From the NCBI GenBank assembly GCA_947630645.1, contig CANRIF010000010.1, forward strand, positions 1 to 41,832: a stretch of 41,832 nt of DNA. The letters are read 5' to 3'. A program made the position numbers and the translations under genes. Of this stretch, positions 16,198 through 24,479 are shown one piece after another. Every line of letters begins with the position of its first letter. Position 1 is the first letter of the stretch. This DNA is from an uncultured Oscillospiraceae bacterium. GTDB lineage: Bacteria > Bacillota > Clostridia > Oscillospirales > Oscillospiraceae. The notes beneath the pieces are model-generated. The model saw only the letters and a list, made by a program, of their open reading frames with translations. It ran no database searches and was not told where the DNA came from.

Positions 16198-16211
16198 AGA
16201 GAGGTAACCAT

Positions 16212-19025
16212 ATGCCCACCGATTTCAACGCCACCGTCAACCTGCCCAAGACCGATTTCCCCATGCGCGCCGGACTGCCCAAGCGGGAGCCGGATATGCT
16301 CCGGGCGTGGGAGGAGATGGACCTGTACCACGAGATGCTCAAGCGCACCGAGGGCCGGCCCCTGTTCATCCTCCACGACGGCCCTCCCTTTTCCAACGGC
16401 AGCCTGCACATGGGAACGGCTCTCAATAAGTGCCTGAAGGACTTCATCAACCGCTATAAATCCATGTCCGGCTACCACGTGCCCTACACCCCCGGCTGGG
16501 ACAACCACGGTATGCCCATCGAGTCGGCCATCATCAAGGAACAGAAGCTCAACCGCAAGGCCATGAGCGTGAGCGAGTTCCGCAGCGCCTGCCACGCCTA
16601 CGCCCAGCACTATCTGGACGTGCAGCGCCAGGGCTTCAAGCGCCTGGGCGTTCTGGGCGACTGGGACCATCCCTACCGGACCATGGACCCCAAGTTCGAG
16701 GCCCAGGAGGTCAAGATCTTCGGCCGGATGTACGAAAAGGGCTACATCTACAAGGGCAAGAAGCCCGTCTACTGGTGCCCCAAGGACGAGACGGCCCTGG
16801 CGGAGGCGGAGATCGAGTACAGCGAGGACCCTGTCACCACCATCTTTGTGAAGTTCCGCGTCAAGGACGACAAGGGCCTGCTGGCCCAGTACGCGCCCCT
16901 GGACAAGCTGTTCTTCGTCATCTGGACCACCACCACCTGGACCATCCCGGGGAACCTGGCCATCTGTCTGAACCCTGCCTATGACTACACCCTGACCCGC
17001 GCCTCCAACGGCGAGGTCTACATCATGGCCAAGGAGCTGGCGGAATCCGTCCTGCAAAAGGCCGACCTGGAGGCCGAAGAGGTCCTGGCCACCTTCAAGG
17101 GGGCCGAGCTGGAACTGATGACCGCCCAGCACCCGCTCTTCGACCAGACCAGTCTCGTGATCCTGGGCGACCACGTCACCCTGGACGCCGGCACCGGCTG
17201 CGTCCACACTGCCCCGGCCTACGGCGCGGACGACTTCTTCGTCTGCCAGAAATATCCCCAGATCCCCTCCGGCAAGGACCTGGTAGTAAACGTGGACGAC
17301 GCCGGACGCTTCACCGCCGCCGCCGGGAAGTACGAGGGCATCAGCGTCCTGAAGGCCCACGAGCCCATCTTCGCGGACCTGACGGCCTGCGGCGCCATCC
17401 TTGCCAGTGAGAACATCACCCACTCCTACCCCCACTGCTGGCGGTGCAAGAACCCCATCATCTTCCGGGCCACGGACCAGTGGTTCTGCTCCGTGGACGC
17501 CTTCAAGGAGGACGCGGTGCGGGCCGCCCGCAAGGTCCAGTGGAACCCCGAGTGGGGCGCGGACCGGATGGAGAGCATGATCCGGGAGCGGGCGGACTGG
17601 TGCATCAGCCGCCAGCGCCGCTGGGGCCTGCCCATCCCGGTGTTCTACTGCGGCGATTGCGGCAAGCCGGTCTGCACGGCGGAGACCATCCAGGCCGTGT
17701 CCGACATCTTTGCCGAAAAGGGCTCCAACGCCTGGTTCGATATGTCCGCGGAGGAGCTTCTGCCCGCGGGCTTCACCTGCCCCCACTGCGGCGGGAAGGT
17801 GACGGAAAAGGAGACGGACACCCTGGACGGCTGGTTCGACTCCGGCTCCACCCACATCGCCTCCATGGAGCTGGACGCCCCCGGCGTCTGGCCGGCGGAC
17901 CTCTACCTGGAGGGCGGCGACCAGTTCCGCGGCTGGTTCCAGTCCAGCCTGCTCACCGCCGTGGCCACCCGGGGCCAGGCCCCCTACAAGGCCGTGCTGT
18001 GCCACGGCTGGACGGTGGACGGCGAGGGCCGGGCCATGCACAAGAGCCTGGGCAACGGCGTCTCCCCCGACGAGTTGACCGCCAAGTACGGCGCGGACCT
18101 GTGCCGGCTGTGGGCCGCCAGCGCGGACTTCCGGCTGGATATGCGCTGCTCCGACGCCATCTTCAAGCAGCTGTCGGACAAGTACCTCAAGATACGCAAC
18201 ACCGCCCGCTTTATCCTGGGCAACCTGGACGGCTTCGACCCGGACGCCGATCTGGTGTCCTATGAGGAATTGCAGCCCATCGACCGCTGGGCCCTGGCCC
18301 GGGCCAACGCCCTGGTGTCCAAGTGCCTGGCCAGCTATGAGAAATATGAGTTCTGGTCCGTCACCTACGCCATCCACAACTTCTGCGTGGTGGATATGTC
18401 CAACGTGTACCTGGACGTGGTGAAGGACCGGCTGTACTGCGAGGCCCGTAGCAGCGCCGCCCGCCGGGCGGCCCAGACCGCCATGTGGTATGTGCTGGAC
18501 GCCATGGTGCGGCTGCTGGCTCCCATCCTGGCCTTCACCGCCGACGAGATCTGGCTGGCTATGCCCCACCGCGCCGGCGACGACGGCCGCAACGTGATGC
18601 TCAACGATATGCCCGCCGTCCGGGACGAATGGTCCCTGGACGAGGAGCAGACCGCCTTCTGGGACGCGGCGCTGCGCCTGCGCTCGGACGTGAACAAGGC
18701 CCTGGAGCTGGCCCGGGCGGACAAGGTCATCGGCAAGCCCCTGGAGGCCCGGGTGACCGTCCACGTGGGGCCGGAGGCCAAGGCGGACGCGGCCCGGCTG
18801 GCCGGGCTGGACATGGCGCCGTTCTTCATCGTCTCCGAGGCGGAGCTGGCCGAGGGCGCCGGCCCCGGCTGGGCCGGGACGGAGATGCCCGGCGTGAGCG
18901 TCCAGGTGGAGCAGTCCCAGCTTCCCAAATGCCCCCGCTGCTGGACCCACAGCGCCAGCGTGGGCAGCGACGGCGAATACCCCGAGCTGTGCGCCCGGTG
19001 CGCGGCGGCCCTGCGGTACGTCTGA
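16212..19025 (+). CDS. ileS: Isoleucyl-tRNA synthetase
   Basis: Charges tRNA-Ile with isoleucine. The 937-residue length matches the bacterial (type 1) enzyme. The class I HIGH motif appears as HMGT (66-69), the KMSKS loop as AMHKS (608-612, followed by LGNGVSP), and editing-domain blocks (TTTWTIPGNLAI, HTAPAYGADDF) are present. A C-terminal zinc-binding pair of CxxC motifs lies at Cys907/910 and Cys927/930. The start at 16212 is preceded by GAGAGAGG. Its place directly after divIVA is common in Firmicutes. There is no T-box leader immediately upstream; regulation, if any, would come from the operon promoter or the short hairpin leader. Confidence 0.98.
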   Translation: MPTDFNATVNLPKTDFPMRAGLPKREPDMLRAWEEMDLYHEMLKRTEGRPLFILHDGPPFSNGSLHMGTALNKCLKDFINRYKSMSGYHVPYTPGWDNHGMPIESAIIKEQKLNRKAMSVSEFRSACHAYAQHYLDVQRQGFKRLGVLGDWDHPYRTMDPKFEAQEVKIFGRMYEKGYIYKGKKPVYWCPKDETALAEAEIEYSEDPVTTIFVKFRVKDDKGLLAQYAPLDKLFFVIWTTTTWTIPGNLAICLNPAYDYTLTRASNGEVYIMAKELAESVLQKADLEAEEVLATFKGAELELMTAQHPLFDQTSLVILGDHVTLDAGTGCVHTAPAYGADDFFVCQKYPQIPSGKDLVVNVDDAGRFTAAAGKYEGISVLKAHEPIFADLTACGAILASENITHSYPHCWRCKNPIIFRATDQWFCSVDAFKEDAVRAARKVQWNPEWGADRMESMIRERADWCISRQRRWGLPIPVFYCGDCGKPVCTAETIQAVSDIFAEKGSNAWFDMSAEELLPAGFTCPHCGGKVTEKETDTLDGWFDSGSTHIASMELDAPGVWPADLYLEGGDQFRGWFQSSLLTAVATRGQAPYKAVLCHGWTVDGEGRAMHKSLGNGVSPDELTAKYGADLCRLWAASADFRLDMRCSDAIFKQLSDKYLKIRNTARFILGNLDGFDPDADLVSYEELQPIDRWALARANALVSKCLASYEKYEFWSVTYAIHNFCVVDMSNVYLDVVKDRLYCEARSSAARRAAQTAMWYVLDAMVRLLAPILAFTADEIWLAMPHRAGDDGRNVMLNDMPAVRDEWSLDEEQTAFWDAALRLRSDVNKALELARADKVIGKPLEARVTVHVGPEAKADAARLAGLDMAPFFIVSEAELAEGAGPGWAGTEMPGVSVQVEQSQLPKCPRCWTHSASVGSDGEYPELCARCAAALRYV

Positions 19026-19063
19026 CATCAACCTGTTTGAGACAGAAGTAGGAGGAAACGACT

Positions 19064-20098
19064 GTGCTTTATACGATCGTGGCGGTACTTGTCCTGGTGG
19101 TCGATCAGGCGGTCAAGTTCTTCACCGTCCGCAACATCACCCCCCAGGCGATCGGCGACGCCTGCATCCCCCTGATCCCCGGCGTCATCCACATGACGAA
19201 CGTGCAGAACACCGGCGCGGCCTTCAGCATCATGGCCGATATGCGCTGGCTGCTGGTGGGCGTGTCGTTGCTGTTCATCATCGGCATCATCGTGCTGATC
19301 AGCATGGACATCATCCACACCAAGTTCGGCCGCTGGACGGCCGTGCTGGTGATGGCCGGCGCCCTGGGCAACTGCATCGACCGGGTGCTTTACGGCTATG
19401 TGGTGGATATGTTCGAGTTCGACCTGTTCAACTTCGCGGTGTTCAACGTGGCGGACATCTTCATCACCGTGTGCGGCATCCTGTTCTGCCTGCACGTGAT
19501 CCTCTACCGGGAGCCCATCGAGGAGTATAACGCCGTGCCCCGCAAGGCCAAGGCCGCCAAGGCCAAGCGTTCCCGCCGCCCGGTGGAGCCGGAGTACGAG
19601 GACGAGGACTTCGACGACTACGGGATGGAGGAGGACGAGCTGCCCCCCGCCCGGCCCCAGCGCCGGAGTGCCCGGCCGGCCCGCCAGCCTAAGGAGGACC
19701 CCTACGCCAACATCCCCCACCGGGGCGCCCACCGCTCCCTGGAGGACGAGTTGCGCCCGGTCGACCCGGACGATCCCTTCGCCGAGTGGGACATGGACGC
19801 GCCCCCCAAGCCCGCCGCCTCCCGCCGCGCCGCCCCGGCGCCGGTGGAGGAGGAGCCTGCGCCCCGCCGCGCCGCCCCCGAGCAGCCGGCCCGCCGCCGG
19901 CCCGCTCCCGTGGAGGAGGACGAGTGGGACGACTTCGTCATCCCCGCGGAGAAGCCTGTCCGCCGGCCGGCCCGCCCGGCCGCCCCGGCCCAGCAGCCCC
20001 AGCCCCAGGCGCCGGCGCAGAAGCCCCAGAAAAAGCCCAGCGCCGGCTTCGACGAGTACTCCCTGGACGATATCCTGTCCGAGTTCCGGGACCTCTGA
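19064..20098 (+). CDS. lspA: Lipoprotein signal peptidase (LspA) with long disordered C-terminal extension
   Basis: Cleaves signal peptides of diacylglyceryl-modified prolipoproteins. The start is GTG at 19064 behind AGGAGG (19050-19055). Residues 1 to about 155 are a complete LspA with four hydrophobic segments and the catalytic aspartates in GNCIDR (Asp106) and FNVAD (Asp131). Family members usually end near here. This protein continues to 344 residues with a charged Pro/Ala/Arg-rich, Asp/Glu-rich tail predicted to be disordered and, by topology, cytoplasmic. The last 16 residues form a distinct motif (FDEYSLDDIL then SEFRDL). The tail is in frame through to a TGATG overlap with rluD. Whether it serves as a recruiting arm is inference. 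The substrate-producing enzyme Lgt is encoded at 24480. Confidence 0.93.
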   Translation: MLYTIVAVLVLVVDQAVKFFTVRNITPQAIGDACIPLIPGVIHMTNVQNTGAAFSIMADMRWLLVGVSLLFIIGIIVLISMDIIHTKFGRWTAVLVMAGALGNCIDRVLYGYVVDMFEFDLFNFAVFNVADIFITVCGILFCLHVILYREPIEEYNAVPRKAKAAKAKRSRRPVEPEYEDEDFDDYGMEEDELPPARPQRRSARPARQPKEDPYANIPHRGAHRSLEDELRPVDPDDPFAEWDMDAPPKPAASRRAAPAPVEEEPAPRRAAPEQPARRRPAPVEEDEWDDFVIPAEKPVRRPARPAAPAQQPQPQAPAQKPQKKPSAGFDEYSLDDILSEFRDL

Positions 20099-21012
20099 TG
20101 GGGGCCATCATAGAGATCATTGCACAGGAGAGCGGCGAGCGGATCGACGCTCTCCTTGCGCGCCAGGGGGACATCCGCAGCCGCAGCGCCGCGGCCCGGC
20201 TGCTGGACGCCGGGCTGGTGACCCTCCGGGGCGCCCCTGTCCGCAAGAGTTACACCGTCGCGGCGGGCGACGCCTTCGCCGTGGCGCTGCCGGACCCGGC
20301 TCCGGCCCGCGCCCAGGCCCAGGCCATCCCCCTGGACGTGGTGTATGAGGATAAAGACCTGATCGTGGTGAACAAGCCCCGGGGCATGGTGGTCCACCCC
20401 GCCCCCGGCCACCCGGACGGCACGCTTGTCAACGCCCTGCTGGCCCACTGCGGCGGCTCCCTGTCCGGGGTGGGCGGCCAGCTGCGGCCCGGCATCGTCC
20501 ACCGCATCGACAAGGACACCAGCGGCCTCGTCATCGCGGCCAAGAACGACCGGACCCATGAGGCCCTGGCCGCCCAGCTGAAGGACCACACCCTCTCCCG
20601 GGTCTACGACGCGGTGTGCCACGGCGGCTTCCGGGACGACGCCGGGACCGTGGACGCGCCCATCGGCCGGGACCCCCGGGACCGGCAGCGCATGGCCGTC
20701 ACCGACAAAAACTCCCGCCCCGCCGTCACCCACTGGCAGGTGCTGGCCCGGTACGGCCGGTATACCTATATCCGCTGCCGCCTGGAGACCGGCCGGACCC
20801 ACCAGATACGGGTCCACATGGCCCACACCGGCCACCCCCTGCTGGGGGACACGGTGTACGGCGGCCGGCGGGACAAGGGCCTGGAGACCCAGTGCCTGCA
20901 CGCCCGGGGCCTGGCCTTCATCCACCCGGCCACCGGCCGGCCCGTGGAGCTGTGGACCGACCTGCCCGACTGGTTCCAGGCGGTTTTGAGCAAATTGGGA
21001 CCGGAAGTATAA
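20098..21012 (+). CDS. RluD-family 23S rRNA / RNA pseudouridine synthase
   Basis: Converts specific uridines to pseudouridine in ribosomal RNA. I start it at 20098 (MGAIIEIIAQESGERIDALL), overlapping the lspA stop by one base (TGATG); no strong ribosome binding site is needed if coupled. The 304-residue product has an N-terminal S4 RNA-binding domain (about 14-60) and the RluA/RluD catalytic block RPGIVHRIDKDTSG with catalytic Asp138. It also has KPRGMVVHPAPGH and the late motif RCRLETGRTHQIRVHM. The lspA-rluD pairing is widespread in Firmicutes (ylyB). Which uridines are targets cannot be told from sequence. Confidence 0.94.
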   Translation: MGAIIEIIAQESGERIDALLARQGDIRSRSAAARLLDAGLVTLRGAPVRKSYTVAAGDAFAVALPDPAPARAQAQAIPLDVVYEDKDLIVVNKPRGMVVHPAPGHPDGTLVNALLAHCGGSLSGVGGQLRPGIVHRIDKDTSGLVIAAKNDRTHEALAAQLKDHTLSRVYDAVCHGGFRDDAGTVDAPIGRDPRDRQRMAVTDKNSRPAVTHWQVLARYGRYTYIRCRLETGRTHQIRVHMAHTGHPLLGDTVYGGRRDKGLETQCLHARGLAFIHPATGRPVELWTDLPDWFQAVLSKLGPEV

Positions 21013-21019
21013 GGAAAAC

Positions 21020-21039
21020 GCCTCCCCTGTGCAAGGGGA
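21020..21039 (+). repeat. Solo copy of the 20-base repeat end
   Basis: These 20 bases match exactly the terminal repeat of the 9201-9385 element (9201-9220, and 9366-9385 inverted). They form a hairpin, CCTCCCCT/AGGGGAGG-like, between the rluD stop and the ribosome binding site of the next gene. Confidence 0.85.
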
Positions 21040-21063
21040 GGGGGCCTAAAAGGAGCCGATACC

Positions 21064-22965
21064 ATGCCTGCGTTGCTCGTCTATCTGCTGTTCGGTCAGG
21101 CGCTGGCCTGGCGCGTGCTGCCCTCCCGCCGGGGGGCGGTGAAGTGCTGGCTGGGGCTGGTGTTCGGCTGCGTCGCGCTGATGTGGCTGCCCTGCCTGCC
21201 GGCGTTTTTCCTGGGCTTCGGCCTGACGGCGCAGTATGTGGCCCTGGGGCTGGCCTTCGCGGGGACGGCTGCGCTGGCCCTGGTCCGCCGCTGGCCCAAG
21301 GAGGACCCCATCCGCCGGCCGGCGCCGGCCCCCATCCCCCGCCGGGACCTGACGGGGCTGCTGCTGGCGGGCCTGGCCACGGCTTTCTGCGGGTATCTGC
21401 TGTACACCCACGTGCTGCTGCCCCACGAGGATGGCAGCCTCTGGGTGGGCCAAAGCACCTACGGGGACCTGGCCATGCACCTGGGCTTCGTGGAGAGCCT
21501 TTACCAGCAGGGCACCTTTCCCCCGGAGTACAGCATCTTCCCCGGCCAGAAGATCGACTACCCCTTCCTGGTGGACGCGGCCTCGGCCAGCCTGCGGTTT
21601 TTCGGCTTGAGCCTGCGTATGAGCGTGATCCTGCCCAGCCTGGTGATGCTGCTGGCGGTGTTCTTCGGCTTCTGGCTGCTGGCGGACGCCCTGACGGAAA
21701 AGCTGGCCCACACCCTGACGGCCTGGCTGCTGTTCGTATCCAACGGCGGGTTCGGCTTTGCGCTGTTCTTCTCCGGCAAGTACAGCTTCACCGACCTGCT
21801 CTCCGGCTTTTACATCACCCCCACCAACCTGGTGGACGAGGACATCCGCTGGGTGAACGTGGTGTGCGATATGCTGATCCCCCAGCGGACCACCATGGCC
21901 GGCTGGTGCGTGGTGCTGGCGGCGCTGTACCTGCTGCTGGAGGCCCTCCGCCGCACCCTGGACGGTCAGGAAGGCCGCCGGGAGTTCCTGATCCTGGGGG
22001 TACTGGCCGGGACCATGCCCATGATCCACACCCACTCGTTTTTGGCGCTGGGGGTGCTGTCGGCGGGCTGGTTCTTCGCCTTCCTGGGCCGGGCAAAACG
22101 GGAGGGCCGGCTGCGCCCGCTTATCGAAAACTATATGCTTTACGGAGGGGTGTGCCTGGCGCTGGCCCTGCCCCAGCTGCTGGCCTGGACCTTTGACGCC
22201 GCCGGCTCCGGCAACCTGCTGCGCCTCTGCCCCGGGTGGGTGCATGGGGACATGAACTGGCTGTGGTTCTGGATCTTCAACTGCGGCGTGGTGTTCTGCC
22301 TGGCCATCCCCATGATGTTCCTCCTGCGGGGCGACCGGGCCCGGCTCTTCTGGGGGGCGGTGCCGCTGTTCGCGCTGGCGAATCTGGTGCTGTTCGCCCC
22401 CAACCCCTATGACAACAACAAGCTGCTGTACATCTGGTATATGGTGACGGATATCCTGGCCAGCGCATGGCTCTGGTCCCTGCTGGAGCGCATCCGGCTC
22501 CGGGCATTGGCGGCGGGCGCGGCGGCGGCCGTGGTGGCGCTGGGGACCCTCTCCGGCCTGCTCACCATGCTGCGGGAGACGGTCAGCGAGTACCAGCTCT
22601 TCGGCGCCGGCGAGGTCCGGGCAGCCCAGTTCATCACGGACAACACCCCCGCCGACAGCCTCTTCCTCACCTCCACCGCCCACACCAACCCCGTGGCGGT
22701 CCTGGCCGGGCGGAACATCCTGTGCGGCGCGGGGATGTACCTCTATTACCACGGGGTGGACTACCAGCCCCGGGAGGCGCTAATCGGCCCCATGTACGGC
22801 GGCGGCGAGACCTTTGAACAGTACGCGGACCAGTTCGGCGTGGATTACGTCTATATCGGCGGCTCGGAAATGAGCAATTACGCGGTGGACCGGGACTATT
22901 TCCTGGAAAATTATCCGCTGATCTACGATCAGGACGGCATCAGCATCTTCCAAATCCCGTCATGA
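21064..22965 (+). CDS. Polytopic membrane protein, GT-C glycosyltransferase-like
   Basis: A 633-residue protein starting at 21064 behind AAAAGGAG. It has roughly a dozen hydrophobic segments over residues 1 to about 525, then a soluble, outward-facing C-terminal part of about 110 residues (AAQFITDNTPADSLFLTS...). The first large loop after the third or fourth segment contains an acidic YGDLAMHLGFVESL patch and a Pro-rich FPGQKIDYPF turn, reminiscent of GT-C enzymes (PMT/ArnT/DUF2298-like), which carry catalytic acidic residues in the first extracytoplasmic loop. I cannot assign a family with certainty. The following lipoprotein and GtrA-like genes suggest extracytoplasmic glycan transfer using a polyprenyl-phosphate sugar. 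Other membrane enzymes of cell-wall glycan assembly are alternatives. Confidence 0.75.
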   Translation: MPALLVYLLFGQALAWRVLPSRRGAVKCWLGLVFGCVALMWLPCLPAFFLGFGLTAQYVALGLAFAGTAALALVRRWPKEDPIRRPAPAPIPRRDLTGLLLAGLATAFCGYLLYTHVLLPHEDGSLWVGQSTYGDLAMHLGFVESLYQQGTFPPEYSIFPGQKIDYPFLVDAASASLRFFGLSLRMSVILPSLVMLLAVFFGFWLLADALTEKLAHTLTAWLLFVSNGGFGFALFFSGKYSFTDLLSGFYITPTNLVDEDIRWVNVVCDMLIPQRTTMAGWCVVLAALYLLLEALRRTLDGQEGRREFLILGVLAGTMPMIHTHSFLALGVLSAGWFFAFLGRAKREGRLRPLIENYMLYGGVCLALALPQLLAWTFDAAGSGNLLRLCPGWVHGDMNWLWFWIFNCGVVFCLAIPMMFLLRGDRARLFWGAVPLFALANLVLFAPNPYDNNKLLYIWYMVTDILASAWLWSLLERIRLRALAAGAAAAVVALGTLSGLLTMLRETVSEYQLFGAGEVRAAQFITDNTPADSLFLTSTAHTNPVAVLAGRNILCGAGMYLYYHGVDYQPREALIGPMYGGGETFEQYADQFGVDYVYIGGSEMSNYAVDRDYFLENYPLIYDQDGISIFQIPS

Positions 22966-23007
22966 TGTGATATACTGGCCCGAGAGAAACCCCGGAGGAC
23001 ATATGAC

Positions 23008-23493
23008 ATGAGAAAGACGATCATCCTGCTCCTGGCAGTCATCCTGGCGCTGGCCTGCGCCTGCAACCGCTCGTCCGGCGAACCGGTGATAGAGGTGACG
23101 GCGACCCCCGCGCCCACCGGCGACCTGGAGGCCCTGGCCGCCTCGGATACCGACACCGTGGCCGCCCAGGCGGCCCACACGCCCCCCGCCTCCGCCACCG
23201 ACGCCGTGGTCAACAGCGAGCGGTTCCAGACGGCCTTCGCCTATATCGGCCGACCCGCGGCGGAGCTGGTGGCCACCATCGGCGTGCCGCCCCAGCCCAT
23301 CGAGTACATCCCCTCCACGCTCCAGGCCGGGGCGCTGGACGGGATATACCGCTACGACGGCTTTTACGTCATCAGCCTGCACACCGATACGGAGGAGTTG
23401 GTCCGGGAGGTGTATCCGGACAACGGCACGGACCCCGCTGCCGCCGCCGTCACCCCGGAGCCCGAGTCCTCCCCTGTCCCTGGGGTGAGCTGA
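23008..23493 (+). CDS. Small predicted lipoprotein of unknown function
   Basis: A 161-residue protein that follows the GT-C-like gene by 42 bases. The N-terminus (RKTIILLLAVILALACAC) is a signal peptide with a plausible but non-ideal lipobox around Cys17 or Cys19. A Thr/Ala/Pro-rich linker runs to about 65. A compact central section, RFQTAFAYIGRPAAELVATIGVPP...LDGIYRYDGFYVISLHTDTEELVREVYP, looks like a small beta-rich domain, and a Pro/Glu tail ends it. I do not recognise the family. Its stop codon abuts the GtrA-like start, so the two are coupled. It may be an accessory of the neighbouring membrane enzyme. Confidence 0.78.
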   Translation: MRKTIILLLAVILALACACNRSSGEPVIEVTATPAPTGDLEALAASDTDTVAAQAAHTPPASATDAVVNSERFQTAFAYIGRPAAELVATIGVPPQPIEYIPSTLQAGALDGIYRYDGFYVISLHTDTEELVREVYPDNGTDPAAAAVTPEPESSPVPGVS

Positions 23494-23934
23494 ATGGACA
23501 AGCTGAAAGATCTGCTGGCCAAATACCGGGAGGTGATCAGCTACCTCTTCTTCGGGGGGCTGACCACCCTGGTCAGCTGGGGGACTTACGCCCTGTTCGT
23601 GGGGCCGCTGGCCCTGGGGACCAACGTGGGGAACGTGCTTAGCTGGGTATGCGCCGTCTCCTTCGCCTTCGTCACCAACAAGCTGTGGGTCTTCAACTCC
23701 AAGAGCTGGGCCTGGCCCGCCTGGCTGAAGGAGGCCGGCGCGTTCTTCGCCGGGCGCATCTTCTCCGGCGTGGTGGAGCTGGGCGGGCTGCCGCTGCTGA
23801 TGTGGATGGGCCTGGACCAGCCCCTGCTCGGCATCGAGGGCTTCGCCGCCAAGGTCACCATCAGCGTGGTGGTGATCATCCTCAACTACTTCCTGTCCAA
23901 ATTCCTGGTGTTCCGGAAAAAGGACCAGACCTGA
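23494..23934 (+). CDS. GtrA-family membrane protein (polyprenyl-linked sugar flippase-like)
   Basis: A 146-residue protein with four hydrophobic segments and the GtrA signature (an opening EVISYLFFGGLTTLVSWGTYALF, a middle FAFVTNKLWVF, an ending LNYFLSKFLVFRKK). GtrA-family proteins are thought to move undecaprenyl-phosphate-linked monosaccharides across the membrane for extracytoplasmic glycosylation. The start at 23494 directly follows the preceding stop, with GGGGTGAG as ribosome binding site. It ends the operon that began with the GT-C-like gene, before the terminator at 23947-23982. A GtrB-type polyprenyl-phosphate glycosyltransferase would be expected but is not in the window. Confidence 0.92.
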   Translation: MDKLKDLLAKYREVISYLFFGGLTTLVSWGTYALFVGPLALGTNVGNVLSWVCAVSFAFVTNKLWVFNSKSWAWPAWLKEAGAFFAGRIFSGVVELGGLPLLMWMGLDQPLLGIEGFAAKVTISVVVIILNYFLSKFLVFRKKDQT

Positions 23935-23946
23935 CGAAAAGCATAA

Positions 23947-23982
23947 AAATACCCTCCGCGTCATGAGACGCGGAGGGTATTT
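23947..23982. terminator. Bidirectional intrinsic terminator
   Basis: A 16-bp stem (23947-23962 with 23967-23982, loop ATGA) with A/T flanks separates the plus-strand GtrA gene from the minus-strand coiled-coil gene. The core is ACCCTCCGCGTC / GACGCGGAGGGT. Confidence 0.9.
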
Positions 23983-23995
23983 GTGTTCTTCGCCC

Positions 23996-24418
23996 TTATT
24001 TTTCCTCGGGGTCCTCCACGGTGATCTCCACCTCCACCCCGGCGTCCTCCTGCGTCTCGTCCACCACGGAGGCAAAATCGCCGGCGTCGGGCCCGTCGCC
24101 GTCCCCGCTCTCCTCCCGGAGGGCAGCCAGCTCCCGCTCCAGGGCGGCGATGGCCTGCTGGGCGGTGTCGATCTGGCGGCACAGGGGCGCCAGCGCCGTC
24201 TCCGGCACGTCCCGGTGGTTCTCATAGTACTGCTTGCCCAGTTCCGCGTACAGCTTTTTCATGGCCTCCTTCTGGGCGGAGATGTCCACGTTCAGCTTGG
24301 CGGCATGGCCCACGCGCTTGGTCTGCTCCGCCGCCGCGGAGGCCAGGTCCTTGGCCTTCTCCGCGGCCTTGGCCGCCAGCTCTCCCGCCATCCCCATGAT
24401 CTCGTCAAATCCAGACAT
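23996..24418 (-). CDS. Predicted coiled-coil protein, unknown function
   Basis: A 140-residue soluble protein starting at 24418 behind AGGAGG. The N-terminus (SGFDEIMGMAGELAAKAAEKAKDLASAAAEQTKRVGHAAKLNVDI) is an Ala/Lys-rich amphipathic helix. A second helical region spans about 60-105, and the end is acidic (EVEITVEDPEEK). Such proteins are frequent in Oscillospiraceae and Lachnospiraceae as hypotheticals; I know no established role. It follows lgt by 61 bases and ends at the shared terminator. An association with membranes through the Ala-rich helix is only a possibility. Confidence 0.78.
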   Translation of the reverse strand: MSGFDEIMGMAGELAAKAAEKAKDLASAAAEQTKRVGHAAKLNVDISAQKEAMKKLYAELGKQYYENHRDVPETALAPLCRQIDTAQQAIAALERELAALREESGDGDGPDAGDFASVVDETQEDAGVEVEITVEDPEEK

Positions 24419-24479
24419 ATCGTTTCCTCCTTCAGCTATTTTATTGTATTTCCTTCGACAGGCTTTTACGTTGGCATTT

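Noticed and set aside
16141-16211. T-box riboswitch before ileS
   Set aside because: The gap is only 68 bases, and no T-box sequence (TGGNACCGCG-like) or terminator/antiterminator pair is present.
15867-19031. Very long minus-strand open frame (over 1000 codons) opposite ileS
   Set aside because: It is the GC-rich antisense shadow of ileS and divIVA: the plus-strand frame has full catalytic motifs, and the antisense product is low-complexity and resembles no family.
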